NCBI GenBank assembly: GCA_036489565.1
Contig: DASXFN010000049.1
Location: 10,471 to 74,470 of the forward strand
Direction: 5' to 3'
Origin: JAICKN01 sp036489565
GTDB lineage: Bacteria > Acidobacteriota > Terriglobia > Terriglobales > Acidobacteriaceae
DNA length: 64,000 bases
The translations under genes were made by a program, and so were the position numbers. This document shows, piece after piece, positions 47,787 through 57,580 of this stretch (the first letter of the stretch is position 1; each line of letters begins with the position of its first letter). The notes beneath the pieces are model-generated. The model saw only the letters and a program-made list of their open reading frames with translations, did not search any database and was not told the DNA's origin.

Positions 47787-49892
47787 TTACAGGTTTTCGT
47801 CCAGATTGATGTTCATAATCATGGTTTCGAGTTCAGAATTGGCCTGGTTGCGTTGCGCCTGTAACTCGGCGGTTTCTTTGCGTAAGGCGGCCAGTTTGTC
47901 CTCCTGCGTGTTCAATTCCGCGGTGTAGCGTTGCAGAAGCGCATGCTCTTCCGCGCCGCCGCGCAATGCCTTCATGTTTTCGCGGATGCGCGCTTGGTCG
48001 GAGGAAATCTGATCGCCTTCCTGTTTGCGCTGGTTGATCTGCTGGTCGAAGCCGCTGATCTTATTTTTCTGCGCCATAATGCGCTGAAAGATCTGCCGCA
48101 TTTCAGGCGTCACCCGGTTCTGTTGCGAAAAGTAAGCAACCTGGTCTGAATTCAGATTGGTCAGCAGGAACTGGGTAAGCTCCGGATGAAATGATTCGAT
48201 ATTGAGTTCTACCGTTTTGCCGCCTTCCACCGGCACCGTGAACCGAAGATAGGACTCCGTAGTCTCTTCGGGCTTCGGAGAATCCTTGGTCAGTTCCCAT
48301 CCCGCACGCGCCGGATACTCAATCACGACTTGCCGTGAAGCGGTGTCCGCGTCATGAATGGTGTATTTCGTCTTCTCCCGCTGCTCCTGCGTCATCATCA
48401 TCGTGCCTTTGTAAATGCGCACGTGGCTGTACGGCTTATCGCTACGCAGCGTTTCTGGTTTCACATGCACGGCTGGATCAGCGGCATACGAAAGCAACCG
48501 CCGCTCATCCGGATGGATGCTGTCCATGATGCCTTCCCCGGCGAACGTGTCCGCATCGAGAACGTTGAAGGTGCCTTCGTCGAGAATCTGGCCGCTGGTG
48601 TTTTTCACCCACAGCGCCCGCAGCGGCTGTGAATCAGCATTCCAGAGGGTGACCTTTTGCGCCTCAATTGGCGATTGCAGAATAGGGACCAATGCCGATT
48701 GATTCTTATCAATCGTGATTTTTTGTTTTATGTCGTACTCGAAATAGTCACCGATGGCCTTTCCGGCAACGTCTGGTGCATTCGCCAGCTTTGCGTAATC
48801 AGCCAGGTGATCGTAGTCCCTCCCCTGGATTGCTTCCATTGTCAGTGATTTCGACGCTCTGCCGTTGCCATTTCCTCTCATAACTCCCGCCGACATTGAC
48901 ATAGGCGGGGGCGGGGGCGGCGCTGCGGCCTGGTTTTCCGAACCATCCTTCAACGTGGCTTCCTGCGCCTGCGGTGTGAGCATCACCGACTGCGGCAGCG
49001 GCACCACCGGACGGCGGGCATACAGTGGTTGCGAAATGTCCTGCACAAACGATTGCGGCGATCCGGCTATCAAAGACAGTTGCACGTCTTTCCAGTCTTC
49101 GCCAATGGTGTTGTCCACAATCGCCCAGCCTTGCAGCAGCGGCTTTTCTCCGGGCTTATCGGAAATCAAAATACGGTACGTGCTCTTCCACACCGGCACT
49201 TCGCTGATGTAGCTGACGAAAACATCGCGGTCGCCATTGCCGGAGGCGGTGAGCGACATGCGCCGAACATCCCGCGCGCGCGAGGAACTGATCAAGTTCA
49301 AATAATGTCCAACCTCATCCATCACCTCGTGGTCGGCAAGCCGCACGGAAGTGCCCGGCCCCATTTCAAATGTCTGCAGCTCGCCTGTGTCAGTGAGCAC
49401 GCTGAACTGGGTCACATTCATAAACTCGTTCTCATGAACCTGCTTCTGGACTTGCTCCACGCTCAACAGTCGCCCGGTGGCCGTGCTGGAAGCGTTATGC
49501 GCCTCCACGCGCGAGCCGCGCATGGCATTCAAAAATTCATTGCTGGTGATCTGCTGGCCAAAAGGCAAACGTAAAGACTTAAGCCGTTCGTCCAGTGGCG
49601 CAATGGAGTTATACCGCACCGAAGAAATACTGCCGCCGCCAAGGTCCACGGCAGTCAGCGATTTCAGCACGTCGTTAAGTTGTGAAGTGGTGAAGTCAAT
49701 GCTCAAATCCTGCGTTCCGTGGACGTGGGCCATGTGCTCGAAATATCCCACGCCGTTTTTGTAAAGCACCACCCGCTTTACCGGAAGCCGCCCGGCGGAA
49801 TCATCATTGGAGTTGGAATTGGCCTGAGCTTGACTAATGGCTGGAAAAGAACAGCAAACAACCAGTGAGAAAACAATTGCACATCGCAGCAT
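47787..49892 (-). CDS. Secreted DUF4139-domain protein
   Basis: 701 residues from ATG 49892 (GAGGAGG 5 bases upstream, a strong site). A signal peptide (MLRCAIVFSLVVCCSFPAIS, cleavage near AQA) is followed by an N-terminal beta region (PVKRVVLYKNGVGYFEHMAH), the DUF4139 core (VFVSYISEVPVWKSTYRILI, LQGWAIVDNTIGEDWKDVQL), a Pro-rich PPPPPP loop, and a C-terminal coiled coil (about 590-690). This family is also called mucoidy-inhibitor-like; function is unproven. It is transcribed in the same direction as the Lpt genes, 80 bases upstream. Confidence 0.85.
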   Translation of the reverse strand: MLRCAIVFSLVVCCSFPAISQAQANSNSNDDSAGRLPVKRVVLYKNGVGYFEHMAHVHGTQDLSIDFTTSQLNDVLKSLTAVDLGGGSISSVRYNSIAPLDERLKSLRLPFGQQITSNEFLNAMRGSRVEAHNASSTATGRLLSVEQVQKQVHENEFMNVTQFSVLTDTGELQTFEMGPGTSVRLADHEVMDEVGHYLNLISSSRARDVRRMSLTASGNGDRDVFVSYISEVPVWKSTYRILISDKPGEKPLLQGWAIVDNTIGEDWKDVQLSLIAGSPQSFVQDISQPLYARRPVVPLPQSVMLTPQAQEATLKDGSENQAAAPPPPPPMSMSAGVMRGNGNGRASKSLTMEAIQGRDYDHLADYAKLANAPDVAGKAIGDYFEYDIKQKITIDKNQSALVPILQSPIEAQKVTLWNADSQPLRALWVKNTSGQILDEGTFNVLDADTFAGEGIMDSIHPDERRLLSYAADPAVHVKPETLRSDKPYSHVRIYKGTMMMTQEQREKTKYTIHDADTASRQVVIEYPARAGWELTKDSPKPEETTESYLRFTVPVEGGKTVELNIESFHPELTQFLLTNLNSDQVAYFSQQNRVTPEMRQIFQRIMAQKNKISGFDQQINQRKQEGDQISSDQARIRENMKALRGGAEEHALLQRYTAELNTQEDKLAALRKETAELQAQRNQANSELETMIMNINLDENL

Positions 49893-50016
49893 TGCGCCTC
49901 CTCGAAGTGAGCACAACAGGAACGCAAAAAACATTTTCACTTGCGGGAAAATTTTGTTGTTTGCTTACGGCGGCCGCGTGGGCACAGCCACTCCGCAATA
50001 GACAGCGCGAACCGGT

Positions 50017-50931
50017 TCAAGGTTTCCCGCTTCCTTCCACGCGGTCGCGGCCCTTTTTCTTCGCCGCGTACATGGCCTGGTCTGCCTTTTGCAGCAATGA
50101 CTCCACGCTGGTATCCGAGCCGGGTTCCGCAATGGCCACGCCCAGACTTGCGGTCACATTTACTTTCTCGCCCAGCGCCATAATGGGCTTTTCTCCTACA
50201 AGCCGCTTCAGGTCCTCGGCGCGGCGCATTGCGATTTTGTGCTCACATCCGGGAAATACAACCAGGAACTCTTCTCCGCCGTAACGGCCCACGCCGTCAT
50301 AAGCGCGAATGTTTCCTTGCATTCGCTTGGAAACTTCCTGCAGCACCGCATCTCCTGCCAGGTGGCCATATGTGTCATTCACTTTTTTGAAGTGGTCCAG
50401 GTCAGCCAGAACAATCCCCAGCGGTTTGTCATCACGGTTCGCGCGCACTAGTTCACGCGTAAGGAAATCAAGAATCTGCCCCCGGTTCCACAGCCCCGAA
50501 AGGTTGTCATGCGTGGCGGCAAAGCGAAGCGATTCTCCCAGCTCAATCAATTTTTCCTGCAAATCCAAAATACGGTTCGCCGCAATCAAACGGGCCTTGA
50601 GTTCCAGCTTATTGAAAGGTTTGACCAGGTAATCGTCCGCGCCAGCTTCCATAGCCCGCAACATATCTCGCTTCTGGTTTCGCGCTGTCACCAGCATGAT
50701 GTAGGTATAGGGCTTGCCCTGGATCTTGCGGATTTTGCGGCACAGCTCGACGCCTTCCGTGTCGGGCAGCATCCAGTCCATGATGACAAGCTTGGGCGCG
50801 TCGTCCGCCTGCAGCGCTTCCCAACCGTCTTTCCCGTTCGTAGTGACGGAAAATTTGTAACCCCACTCTTTCAGGTTTTTGGTGACGATACGGCGGTCCA
50901 CAGCCGAATCTTCAATGATGAGGGCTCTCAT
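50017..50931 (-). CDS. PleD-like diguanylate cyclase (REC-GGDEF)
   Basis: 304 residues. Residues 1-120 are a receiver domain (Asp52 in LVIMDWMLPDTEGVEL, Lys in DYLVKPF); residues about 130-300 are a GGDEF domain with GRYGGEEFLVVFPG and an inhibitory RxxD site (RAYD) five residues upstream. It therefore makes cyclic di-GMP on phosphorylation and is feedback-inhibited by it. The window also has PilZ-like and (frameshifted) HD-GYP genes for response and breakdown. No adjacent kinase. Confidence 0.93.
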   Translation of the reverse strand: MRALIIEDSAVDRRIVTKNLKEWGYKFSVTTNGKDGWEALQADDAPKLVIMDWMLPDTEGVELCRKIRKIQGKPYTYIMLVTARNQKRDMLRAMEAGADDYLVKPFNKLELKARLIAANRILDLQEKLIELGESLRFAATHDNLSGLWNRGQILDFLTRELVRANRDDKPLGIVLADLDHFKKVNDTYGHLAGDAVLQEVSKRMQGNIRAYDGVGRYGGEEFLVVFPGCEHKIAMRRAEDLKRLVGEKPIMALGEKVNVTASLGVAIAEPGSDTSVESLLQKADQAMYAAKKKGRDRVEGSGKP

Positions 50932-51056
50932 ATTTGCTCACAGGACAGCGGGGCCCAAGTTCATCTATTGAAACATAGGTGATCGGCTATTTTTGTGTAC
51001 GAGTCGTGTACCGGGATGGAGAAAGGGGATGAACTACCGCCGGTCGCTATTTGCCC

Positions 51057-53279
51057 TTAAAATTCTGCCAGCTCTTTCATCGCCCGATACAGGTCGGCGG
51101 TCTGCGGCAAAATCGTATCTTCCAGAATCGGCTGGTAGGCAACAAAAGTATCTGCAGCCGCCACGCGCTTCACGGGAGCGTCGAGGTGTTCAAACAAGTC
51201 GCTGCCAATGCGCGCGGCGATCTCCGCGCCATATCCCCAGCTCAAGGAATCTTCATAGGCTACGAGTGCGCGGCTGGTTTTTTGCACGGACGCGGCAATC
51301 GTTTCCCAATCAAACGGATTCAGCGTGCGCAAATCAATCAACTCGATCTTGATGCCGTGCTCGCGCTCAAGCTTTTGCGCAGCCTGCAACGCGCGCGGCA
51401 CGACTGCACCGTAAGTAATCACGGAGACATCCGACCCCGGCTGTACGATTTTTGCTTTGCCAAACGGCACCGTGTAATCCGGCCCCGGATAAGGCGCGCG
51501 GCCATAGCTCTCGCGATACAGCCGCTTGTGCTCAAGAAAGAGCACGGGATCATCGCAGCGGATGGCCGTGCGCAACAATCCCGCGGCGTCCAGCGCGTTC
51601 GACGGAAACACCACTCTGAGCCCCGGAATATGCGTGAAGATGCTCTCTCCGCATTGCGAATGGTAAATCGCACCACCGGTCAAATATCCGCCAATGGCCA
51701 CGCGAATTACGCAAGGCGCGGAAAAGCCGTTGTTGGAGCGCCAGCGAATCACTGGCAGCTCATTGCGCATTTGCATCATTGCGGGCCAGATGTAATCGAA
51801 GAATTGAATTTCGACGACTGGCTTCAGGCCGCGCATGGCCATGCCCGTCGCTCGTCCCACGATGCTGGCTTCGGCAATGGGAGAATTGAAGACGCGGTCG
51901 GAACCAAATTCACATTGCAAGCCAAACGTGAGTTTGAAAACGCCGCCCTTGCCTTTTACTAAATGCTTCTCCAGGTATTCTTCGCGGCTGCAGTCCGCGA
52001 TATCTTCCCCGAACATGATGATGCGCTCATCGCGCTTCATTTCGTCATGCAGCACGGTGTTAATCATGTCCGCCGTGGTTTTCGGCGCCGATCCTTTTTT
52101 CCCGTTGTGCGCGTGCTCCGCGTGATCTGGCGCAGGCTCTGATTCGAACGCAGACGAAGCAGGATCCAGATCGGGGGAATAAACAAACTGCGTGACCGAT
52201 TCCGGACGCGGCGGCTCCGCATTCAGCGCCTGGTCCACGGCGATCTGTAGATCGTCATCCACTTGCTTCTCGAGGCGATTCACGCCGTTGACATCCAGAA
52301 TTCCTTCGCGGATCAAAAACATCTGCGTACGGTGCACGGGATCATGGTCCGTGTCGCGCTGCCGCTCTGCTTCGGGACGGTACAATTTCTCGTCATCGGA
52401 AAATGAGTGGGCATACTGGCGAATCACATGCGCATGCACGAACGCCGGCCCATCCCCGGAGCGGCAATGTGAAACCGCGCGCCGAAAAGCCGCGTAGCTC
52501 GCCACCGGATCGGTGCCATCCACTTCCTCAAAATGGAAGTTCGGGAAGTCTTTTACCAGCCGCGAAATATTTCCGCCGGCCGTCTGGACTTCCACCGGAA
52601 CAGAAATCGCGTACTCGTTGTCCTGCACGCAAAAAACAACCGGCAGCTTGCGAATGGAAGCGATGTTCAGTGACTCCCAGAATTCACCTTCGCTGGTAGT
52701 CCCGTCCCCAAGTGAGACATAGGTGACTTCGTCGCCGTGCGAAACAACTTCCTTAAACTCGCGGTAATCGCCTGCGGCTTTTTGCGTGGCCTCAGGATGC
52801 GCGGTTGCGTAACGCGGGACCTCCGCGCAACCCACCGCGTGGAGGATTTGCGTTCCCGTGCAGGAAGACTGCGTAACGATATTCAGCTTGGGATAGCTCC
52901 AGTGCGAGGGCATCTGCCGCCCGCCCGAACTGGGGTCCGCCGCCGCGCCCACCCCTTGCAGCAACATTTCGTAGGGAGTCGCGCCCAGCGCGAGACATAA
53001 CGCACGGTCGCGATAGTAAGGAAAGAACCAGTCGTAGCCAGCCTTCATAGTGAAGGCAGCGGCCACTCCGATGGCTTCATGCCCGGCCCCGGAAATCTGG
53101 AAAAAGATTTTCTGCTGTCGCTTGAGGGAGATTTCCCGGTCGTCCACACGCCGGGACATATACATGTAGCGATAGAATTCGATCAGCTGTTCGCGGCTAA
53201 GCCCTTCGTAATTCGTTACAGGCTTATGCGAGCTGCCGTCGATTGCGGCCAGTTTGGGATCCGTTTTTGTCGTCGCCAT
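51057..53279 (-). CDS. 2-oxoacid dehydrogenase E1, fused alpha and beta subunits
   Basis: 740 residues. The alpha part (1-about 360) has the thiamine-diphosphate motif VSLGDGTTSEGEFWESLNIA then NEYAISVPVE and the loop HAHVIRQYAHSFSDDEKLY; a Glu/Pro-rich linker (about 355-400) leads to the beta part (INTVLHDEMKRDERIIMFGEDI, GLKPVVEIQFFDYIWPAM, VIRVAIGGYLTGGAIYHSQC, ALVAYEDSLSWGYGAEIAARIG). This suits the branched-chain 2-oxoacid (BCKDH) or pyruvate/acetoin type; the fusion order is seen in several phyla. E2 and E3 are not in the window, so the substrate is uncertain. It is divergent from the HAD gene. Confidence 0.93.
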   Translation of the reverse strand: MATTKTDPKLAAIDGSSHKPVTNYEGLSREQLIEFYRYMYMSRRVDDREISLKRQQKIFFQISGAGHEAIGVAAAFTMKAGYDWFFPYYRDRALCLALGATPYEMLLQGVGAAADPSSGGRQMPSHWSYPKLNIVTQSSCTGTQILHAVGCAEVPRYATAHPEATQKAAGDYREFKEVVSHGDEVTYVSLGDGTTSEGEFWESLNIASIRKLPVVFCVQDNEYAISVPVEVQTAGGNISRLVKDFPNFHFEEVDGTDPVASYAAFRRAVSHCRSGDGPAFVHAHVIRQYAHSFSDDEKLYRPEAERQRDTDHDPVHRTQMFLIREGILDVNGVNRLEKQVDDDLQIAVDQALNAEPPRPESVTQFVYSPDLDPASSAFESEPAPDHAEHAHNGKKGSAPKTTADMINTVLHDEMKRDERIIMFGEDIADCSREEYLEKHLVKGKGGVFKLTFGLQCEFGSDRVFNSPIAEASIVGRATGMAMRGLKPVVEIQFFDYIWPAMMQMRNELPVIRWRSNNGFSAPCVIRVAIGGYLTGGAIYHSQCGESIFTHIPGLRVVFPSNALDAAGLLRTAIRCDDPVLFLEHKRLYRESYGRAPYPGPDYTVPFGKAKIVQPGSDVSVITYGAVVPRALQAAQKLEREHGIKIELIDLRTLNPFDWETIAASVQKTSRALVAYEDSLSWGYGAEIAARIGSDLFEHLDAPVKRVAAADTFVAYQPILEDTILPQTADLYRAMKELAEF

Positions 53280-53419
53280 CCAATTGCCGCTCCTGGACTA
53301 CCCACTACTTGGATGCATTTTTTCAAACCGCAAGGGCATTGTAAACCTTTGAGGGCGGTTGGGAATAGGCATGAAAGACCTTAAGATTAGCGGCCCTCCG
53401 GCGGATGCTATTCTAGCCA

Positions 53420-54130
53420 GTGATCCGTTTTCACCGCCAATTTGATCCTCAACAAATCAAGCTGTTGATCTTCGATCTCGATGGCACATTGATTGACTCT
53501 CGCGAGGACCTGATTCAATCGGTCAATGCTATGTTGCGCCACGCTAAGCGGGCGGAATTGCCGGGAGAAATAATTGCCAGCTACGTGGGCGATGGCGTGG
53601 CCATGCTCGTCCGCCGCTCCCTAGGAGACCCCGAGGACGAACACTTTTTTCAACAGTGCCTCGACTATTTTCTTGCTTACTACCGCGAACACAAGTTGGA
53701 CCATACTCGCGTTTACGATGGCATTCCAGAAACATTGGCTGCCATTCGCAACTCATCCAACGGCCAGCAACGAGCAATGACGGTGCTTTCCAACAAACCT
53801 GTGAATCCTTGCCGCGCCATTGTCGAATCTTTGGGACTCGGTGATTTCTTCACTCAGGTTTACGGCGGAAATAGTTTTGCGACCAAGAAGCCCGATCCTG
53901 AAGGAGCAAAATCAATTCTTCACGAAATTGGCGTCAAAGCCGAAGAAACACTATTCGTTGGCGATTCTTCCATTGATGTCGTGACCGGACGCAATGCAGG
54001 CATGTGGACCTGCGGCGTAACCTACGGCTTTGCCCCACAGACGTTGGAATCCGTGCCACCGGACGTAGTCGTGGATACGCCCGCCGAGTTGGCCCAATTG
54101 TTTGCAGCTTCTAAGCACGCCGCTGAATAA
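53420..54130 (+). CDS. HAD-family phosphoglycolate phosphatase-like hydrolase
   Basis: 236 residues from GTG 53420. HAD motifs I to IV: LLIFDLDGTLIDSREDL (nucleophile Asp, about residue 19), TVLSNKPVNPC, KKPDPEGAKSIL, and ETLFVGDSSIDVVTGRNAG. The alpha-helical cap lies between motifs I and II, as in Gph, which removes 2-phosphoglycolate formed in DNA repair. Substrate cannot be fixed. The start has no clear ribosome site but precedes the first motif suitably. A gap of 24 bases leads to the next gene, so they may be one operon. Confidence 0.9.
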   Translation: MIRFHRQFDPQQIKLLIFDLDGTLIDSREDLIQSVNAMLRHAKRAELPGEIIASYVGDGVAMLVRRSLGDPEDEHFFQQCLDYFLAYYREHKLDHTRVYDGIPETLAAIRNSSNGQQRAMTVLSNKPVNPCRAIVESLGLGDFFTQVYGGNSFATKKPDPEGAKSILHEIGVKAEETLFVGDSSIDVVTGRNAGMWTCGVTYGFAPQTLESVPPDVVVDTPAELAQLFAASKHAAE

Positions 54131-54153
54131 GGTAAACTCCTTCTCAACTTCAC

Positions 54154-54765
54154 ATGAATCCCGACCACTTCGGCCTTACACCTAAAGAACTCCGCAAGCT
54201 TCGCAGCCTGAAAAATCCCCACGGAATTCAAAAGTTTCTCGACGCCATGCCTTACCACCTCGCCGACACCGGCTGGTCGCCGCGCGTCGTGCTCCGCGAA
54301 AATACTTCGCACTGCTTTGAAGGCGCCATGTTCGCGGCAGCAGCGCTGCGAGTGAACGGCTATCCGGCGCTGGTCATGGACCTTGAAGCGGAACACGATA
54401 CCGACCACGTAATCGCTATCTATCGCCAGCACGGACACTGGGGCGCGCTGGCCAAATCAAACTACACTGGATGCCGCTACCGCGAACCGGTATATCGCAC
54501 CTTGCGTGAACTGGCCCTTAGTTATTTTGAGGTGTATTTCAATCTTCGCCGCGAGCGCTCTCTGCGCACATTTTCACGCCCTGTAAATCTCGCGCGCTTC
54601 GACCATCTTCAATGGATGACTACGGAGAAGCCGCTATGGTTCGTCGCCGAATACCTATTCACCATCCGGCACTTCAATCTTCTTCGCCCCGGCATGGCAA
54701 AACGATTGCACCGCCTGGATGACCGCTCATTCCGGGCCGGATGCGTGGACCGGGCTGAAAAATAA
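54154..54765 (+). CDS. Transglutaminase-like cysteine-protease-fold protein
   Basis: 203 residues. It has the core of a transglutaminase-like domain: Cys54 in SHCFEGAMFAAAALRVNGYP and His85 in DTDHVIAIYRQHGHWGALA, followed by a polar NYTGCRYREP that may supply the third residue. The C-terminal half is basic and aromatic (YFEVYFNLRRERSLRTF). No secretion signal. The family is usually annotated as hypothetical; enzyme activity is plausible but unproven. It follows the HAD gene closely. Confidence 0.65.
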   Translation: MNPDHFGLTPKELRKLRSLKNPHGIQKFLDAMPYHLADTGWSPRVVLRENTSHCFEGAMFAAAALRVNGYPALVMDLEAEHDTDHVIAIYRQHGHWGALAKSNYTGCRYREPVYRTLRELALSYFEVYFNLRRERSLRTFSRPVNLARFDHLQWMTTEKPLWFVAEYLFTIRHFNLLRPGMAKRLHRLDDRSFRAGCVDRAEK

Positions 54766-54799
54766 GAGACCAGGCGTTCACCAAGACCGTTCCCAAATT

Positions 54800-54850
54800 C
54801 ATGTCATCCCGACGCCTGGCGAAGCCAGGCAGGAATGACCTTACGACCAG
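54800..54850. repeat. Half copy of the CATGTCA..CCCGAC repeat family
   Basis: Begins CATGTCATCCCGAC, then GCCTGGCGAAGCCAGGC (an 8-bp hairpin) and GAATGACCTTACGACCAG. It matches the left half of the element at 18717, indicating a dispersed family. The 278 bases from 54766 to 55043 hold no gene. Confidence 0.6.
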
Positions 54851-55043
54851 CCAGAAGTCGGTGATGCAACTGTAGGGCAGCCAATTACAATCCCATTCCC
54901 GGAACCCAGCGTTAGAGTCATCTCATCTCCGATAAGATTTTTCCTGCCTAAGAATCCCGTTACGTGTATGATCGGGCCGCTATCCGCAACCCCAATAACA
55001 ATCTGGCCAAATCAACAGCCTGGCTAAATCAGGAGAACAAACA

Positions 55044-55829
55044 ATGAGCAGCGGGAAATTGTGGAGAATTTCAGCGGTAATATTCCCAGTCGCAATGGTG
55101 GCTGTTTGCGTGATTCCGGCAAGCGCGCAGAAGTCAGACATGAAAGAAAAACCAGCACTCTACACCTACGTGGCGAATTGGAACCTTCCTCGCGCGCAGT
55201 GGGCAGACATGGCCAAGAGCAGTGCGGATGACGCGAAGGTCCTCGATAAGGCCATCAGCAACGGAACAATCATAGGATATGGCAGCGATGAAAATTTGGT
55301 CCACTCGACGGACGGTGCAACTCACGACGATTGGTGGTCGGCAACCTCAATGGCAGGTGTTCTCAATGTATTGGCCCAGTTTTACCAATCCGGCACCGTG
55401 ACTTCGCCCGTCCTGTCTAGCGCGACTCGGCACTGGGATGGCATCTACGTCAGCCATCACTACAACTGGCATCCCGGATCGTATAAAGGCGCGTATACAC
55501 GCATTGAAGCCTACAAATTAAAAGCGGACGCGCCTGATGACGCAGTGGATACGCTCAGCAAAAATCTGGTTGCGCCGCTGTTGGACAAGTTGGTTGCCGA
55601 CGGCACGTTGCTCGAATACGAAATTGATACCGAAGCAGTCCACACGGAAGACCCCGGTATGTTCTGGATTGTTTTCGTCACACCGAATGCGGAAACTCAA
55701 GATAAGACCATTGCCGCCATCCGGGAAACGCTCAAATCCAATCCTTTGGCGGGGCCCGCGTTCGATTCCATGGTGGACTACAGCGCGCATCGCGATTATC
55801 TGAACCTATCAGAAGGCACTTACAAATAG
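55044..55829 (+). CDS. Secreted protein of unknown function
   Basis: 261 residues with a signal peptide (MSSGKLWRISAVIFPVAMVA, cleavage ASA|QK) and a strong ribosome site (AGGAGAA, 8 bases before the ATG). Two similar-looking halves each start with an YTYVANWNLPRAQWADM or HWDGIYVSHHYNWHPGSY type motif, suggesting a repeated alpha/beta (NIPSNAP/EthD-like ferredoxin) fold; this is weak. It has its own terminator. Function unknown. Confidence 0.65.
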   Translation: MSSGKLWRISAVIFPVAMVAVCVIPASAQKSDMKEKPALYTYVANWNLPRAQWADMAKSSADDAKVLDKAISNGTIIGYGSDENLVHSTDGATHDDWWSATSMAGVLNVLAQFYQSGTVTSPVLSSATRHWDGIYVSHHYNWHPGSYKGAYTRIEAYKLKADAPDDAVDTLSKNLVAPLLDKLVADGTLLEYEIDTEAVHTEDPGMFWIVFVTPNAETQDKTIAAIRETLKSNPLAGPAFDSMVDYSAHRDYLNLSEGTYK

Positions 55830-55835
55830 TTTCTG

Positions 55836-55874
55836 CCAGTCCGCGAGCGGGGCATCGTTCGCGGACTGGATTTT
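55836..55874 (+). terminator. Intrinsic terminator
   Basis: CCAGTCCGCGA (55836-55846) and TCGCGGACTGG (55859-55869) form an 11-bp stem followed by ATTTTC, 6 bases after the stop codon of the preceding secreted protein gene. Confidence 0.75.
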
Positions 55875-56072
55875 CATCAATGGGGACCAACCTATGTCTG
55901 TGGCAGCGGCGGCCGCGACAAGCACAAGCGAAGTTGAGGAGACCCGGCAAACTTGTTATCCTTGAGTTTGCGTTCCCGGTCCTGACTGCAAAAACCAACA
56001 TTGGCCTTCCGCGTTTCCGGTTAGCTCCGATGAATGGACATTTTTCGGCTGGAACGCTACCTTAAGTCTCAG

Positions 56073-56147
56073 GGCGCGGTACCCAAGTGGTAAGGGAGAG
56101 GTCTGCAAAACCTTTATACGTGAGTTCGATTCTCACCCGCGCCTCCA
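56073..56147 (+). tRNA. tRNA-Cys (anticodon GCA)
   Basis: A complete cloverleaf: acceptor GGCGCGG/CCGCGCC with U73 and encoded CCA, short D arm CCC/GGG, anticodon stem with loop CTGCAAA giving GCA, and T arm GTGAG/CTCAC with TTCGATT. U73 is the cysteine identity discriminator. The 3' 25 bases are repeated at 56248-56272. Confidence 0.95.
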
Positions 56148-56247
56148 ATTTTCCTCCGCACGTTTTCCTCAAGTCTCCAGATCCCTCGGCTTTGCTCGGG
56201 ATTTCGCCTGCAGGCTCCCGCTTCGCTCACGCCTGCAACCCGGCTCA

Positions 56248-56272
56248 AGTTCGATTCTCACCCGCGCCTCCA
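56248..56272 (+). repeat. Direct duplicate of the tRNA-Cys 3' end (att-like)
   Basis: The 25 bases from AGTTCGATTC to CCTCCA are identical to 56123-56147. About 100 bases separate them, with no gene. The 311 bases from 56148 to 56458 hold this repeat and no gene that I can support. This is the pattern left by integration into a tRNA gene, or a partial tandem tRNA duplication. Confidence 0.85.
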
Positions 56273-56458
56273 TTCTTTTTTAGATCCATAAAAACAGTGA
56301 GAGCAGCAAGCCTCTTAAACACTCTCATCATTCTCTAATCAATAAGTAGTCACGGCATCCCAAACAATTCAGAGTGACCTCGGTGATCTGCCGCACGAAT
56401 GGAATGCTCAGTATGCTGAAAAGCACTCTGCGGTTTTCCCAAAGAAAGCACATTCATC

Positions 56459-57505
56459 ATGCTGCGGCTCGAAATCGCTCACGCTGATCCTGACAATAAG
56501 CTTTTGGCTCCGCCTGCGGCCGGCAATTCTTTCGTCTGCTTACAAACAATGTGGCGATCCTGCGGCACATATTTATGGAGCAAATTCCGCAACCAGCCAA
56601 GCTTCTGCGCTTTTATTGAACCTTGTCATGAAAAATTACTTTTTGCCACTTCTGAGATGTTTCAGAAAGATATGAACGATGGAGTCACGAGCACTCTGCG
56701 CCATCCGCAAATCGACAGGCATTATTTTTCAGAATTTCCATTTGAAGAAAATGGAGGCGTGAAATTTTTCCAGAAGCGATTCTCGTTCGAGCACTATAAC
56801 CTGCCAGAGCGAGCTGAAGACGAGGAACTCCGGCAGTACATCTCTTTCCTTCTTCAGTGGGCTGAATGTCAAAATCGTCGCGCTTTCGCCAAGTTTTGCC
56901 GCTTCGGAATGAAAACCGCCTGGCTGAAAAGAAACTTTGCATCCACGATGATTTACGTAGTACGCGACCCGGACGCGATGTTCCGCTCCTATTGGTCGCT
57001 CGGCGGAAAAAACAGTTATTTCTTATCCGGACTAATTTTGATTGCCAGCAAAAACCGCACCAGCCCTCTGTTCGAGGAGTTTGCTGATCAATGGCGGATC
57101 CCGCTTATTGAATGCCCGACAACAGCCGAGGAAATCAACGAGGCCCACAAGCTGATTCAGGAACTCGACGAACAAGCCCTGCGCGATGTCTGCATGCTGG
57201 TTTGGGCGCTTACCCTGAAACACAATCTCGCTTACGCAGATTTGATACTCGATGTGGATTCGCTGGCGGTGAATCCGACTTACCGCCAGCAAATGGAAGA
57301 ACGTCTCACACAAGATGCGGGAATTCCCTTCACGTTCAGCGACATCCAGCAGCCGCGCCAGGCGGAGGCGCCGGGAATTGTGGTTTCCTCGCGCGGGGGA
57401 GAAATAATCCGCCGGTCAATGGAGAAACTTTCCGGCAATCTCGATTTCACTTCTCTTCAGGCGCTCAGTTCCGAATCGAAAAGGTGGTTTGAGTCGGTGC
57501 TTTAA
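56459..57505 (+). CDS. Sulfotransferase-like protein
   Basis: 348 residues. Features point to a P-loop sulfotransferase fold: MWRSCGTYLWSKFR (about residues 31-44) resembles the 5'-phosphosulfate loop xRSxGTxLxxxLr, and IYVVRDPDAMFRSYW (about 165-179) resembles the 3'-phosphate-binding RDP segment. Typical proteins of this fold transfer sulfate from PAPS to small molecules or carbohydrates, but neither substrate nor activity is certain. The family match is weak. It lies beside the tRNA-Cys duplication, so it could be the residue of an integrated island. Confidence 0.6.
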   Translation: MLRLEIAHADPDNKLLAPPAAGNSFVCLQTMWRSCGTYLWSKFRNQPSFCAFIEPCHEKLLFATSEMFQKDMNDGVTSTLRHPQIDRHYFSEFPFEENGGVKFFQKRFSFEHYNLPERAEDEELRQYISFLLQWAECQNRRAFAKFCRFGMKTAWLKRNFASTMIYVVRDPDAMFRSYWSLGGKNSYFLSGLILIASKNRTSPLFEEFADQWRIPLIECPTTAEEINEAHKLIQELDEQALRDVCMLVWALTLKHNLAYADLILDVDSLAVNPTYRQQMEERLTQDAGIPFTFSDIQQPRQAEAPGIVVSSRGGEIIRRSMEKLSGNLDFTSLQALSSESKRWFESVL

Positions 57506-57580
57506 GAGTGGCTGCGAATCGCCTTCTCGCCCTTCCAAGATTCGGTATAGTAGAGAGCCCGGCAAAATCCACCCCTTGGA

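Noticed and set aside
51051..51962. A 303-codon frame opposite the E1 gene
   Set aside because: Antisense shadow; E1 shows thiamine motifs and full family length.
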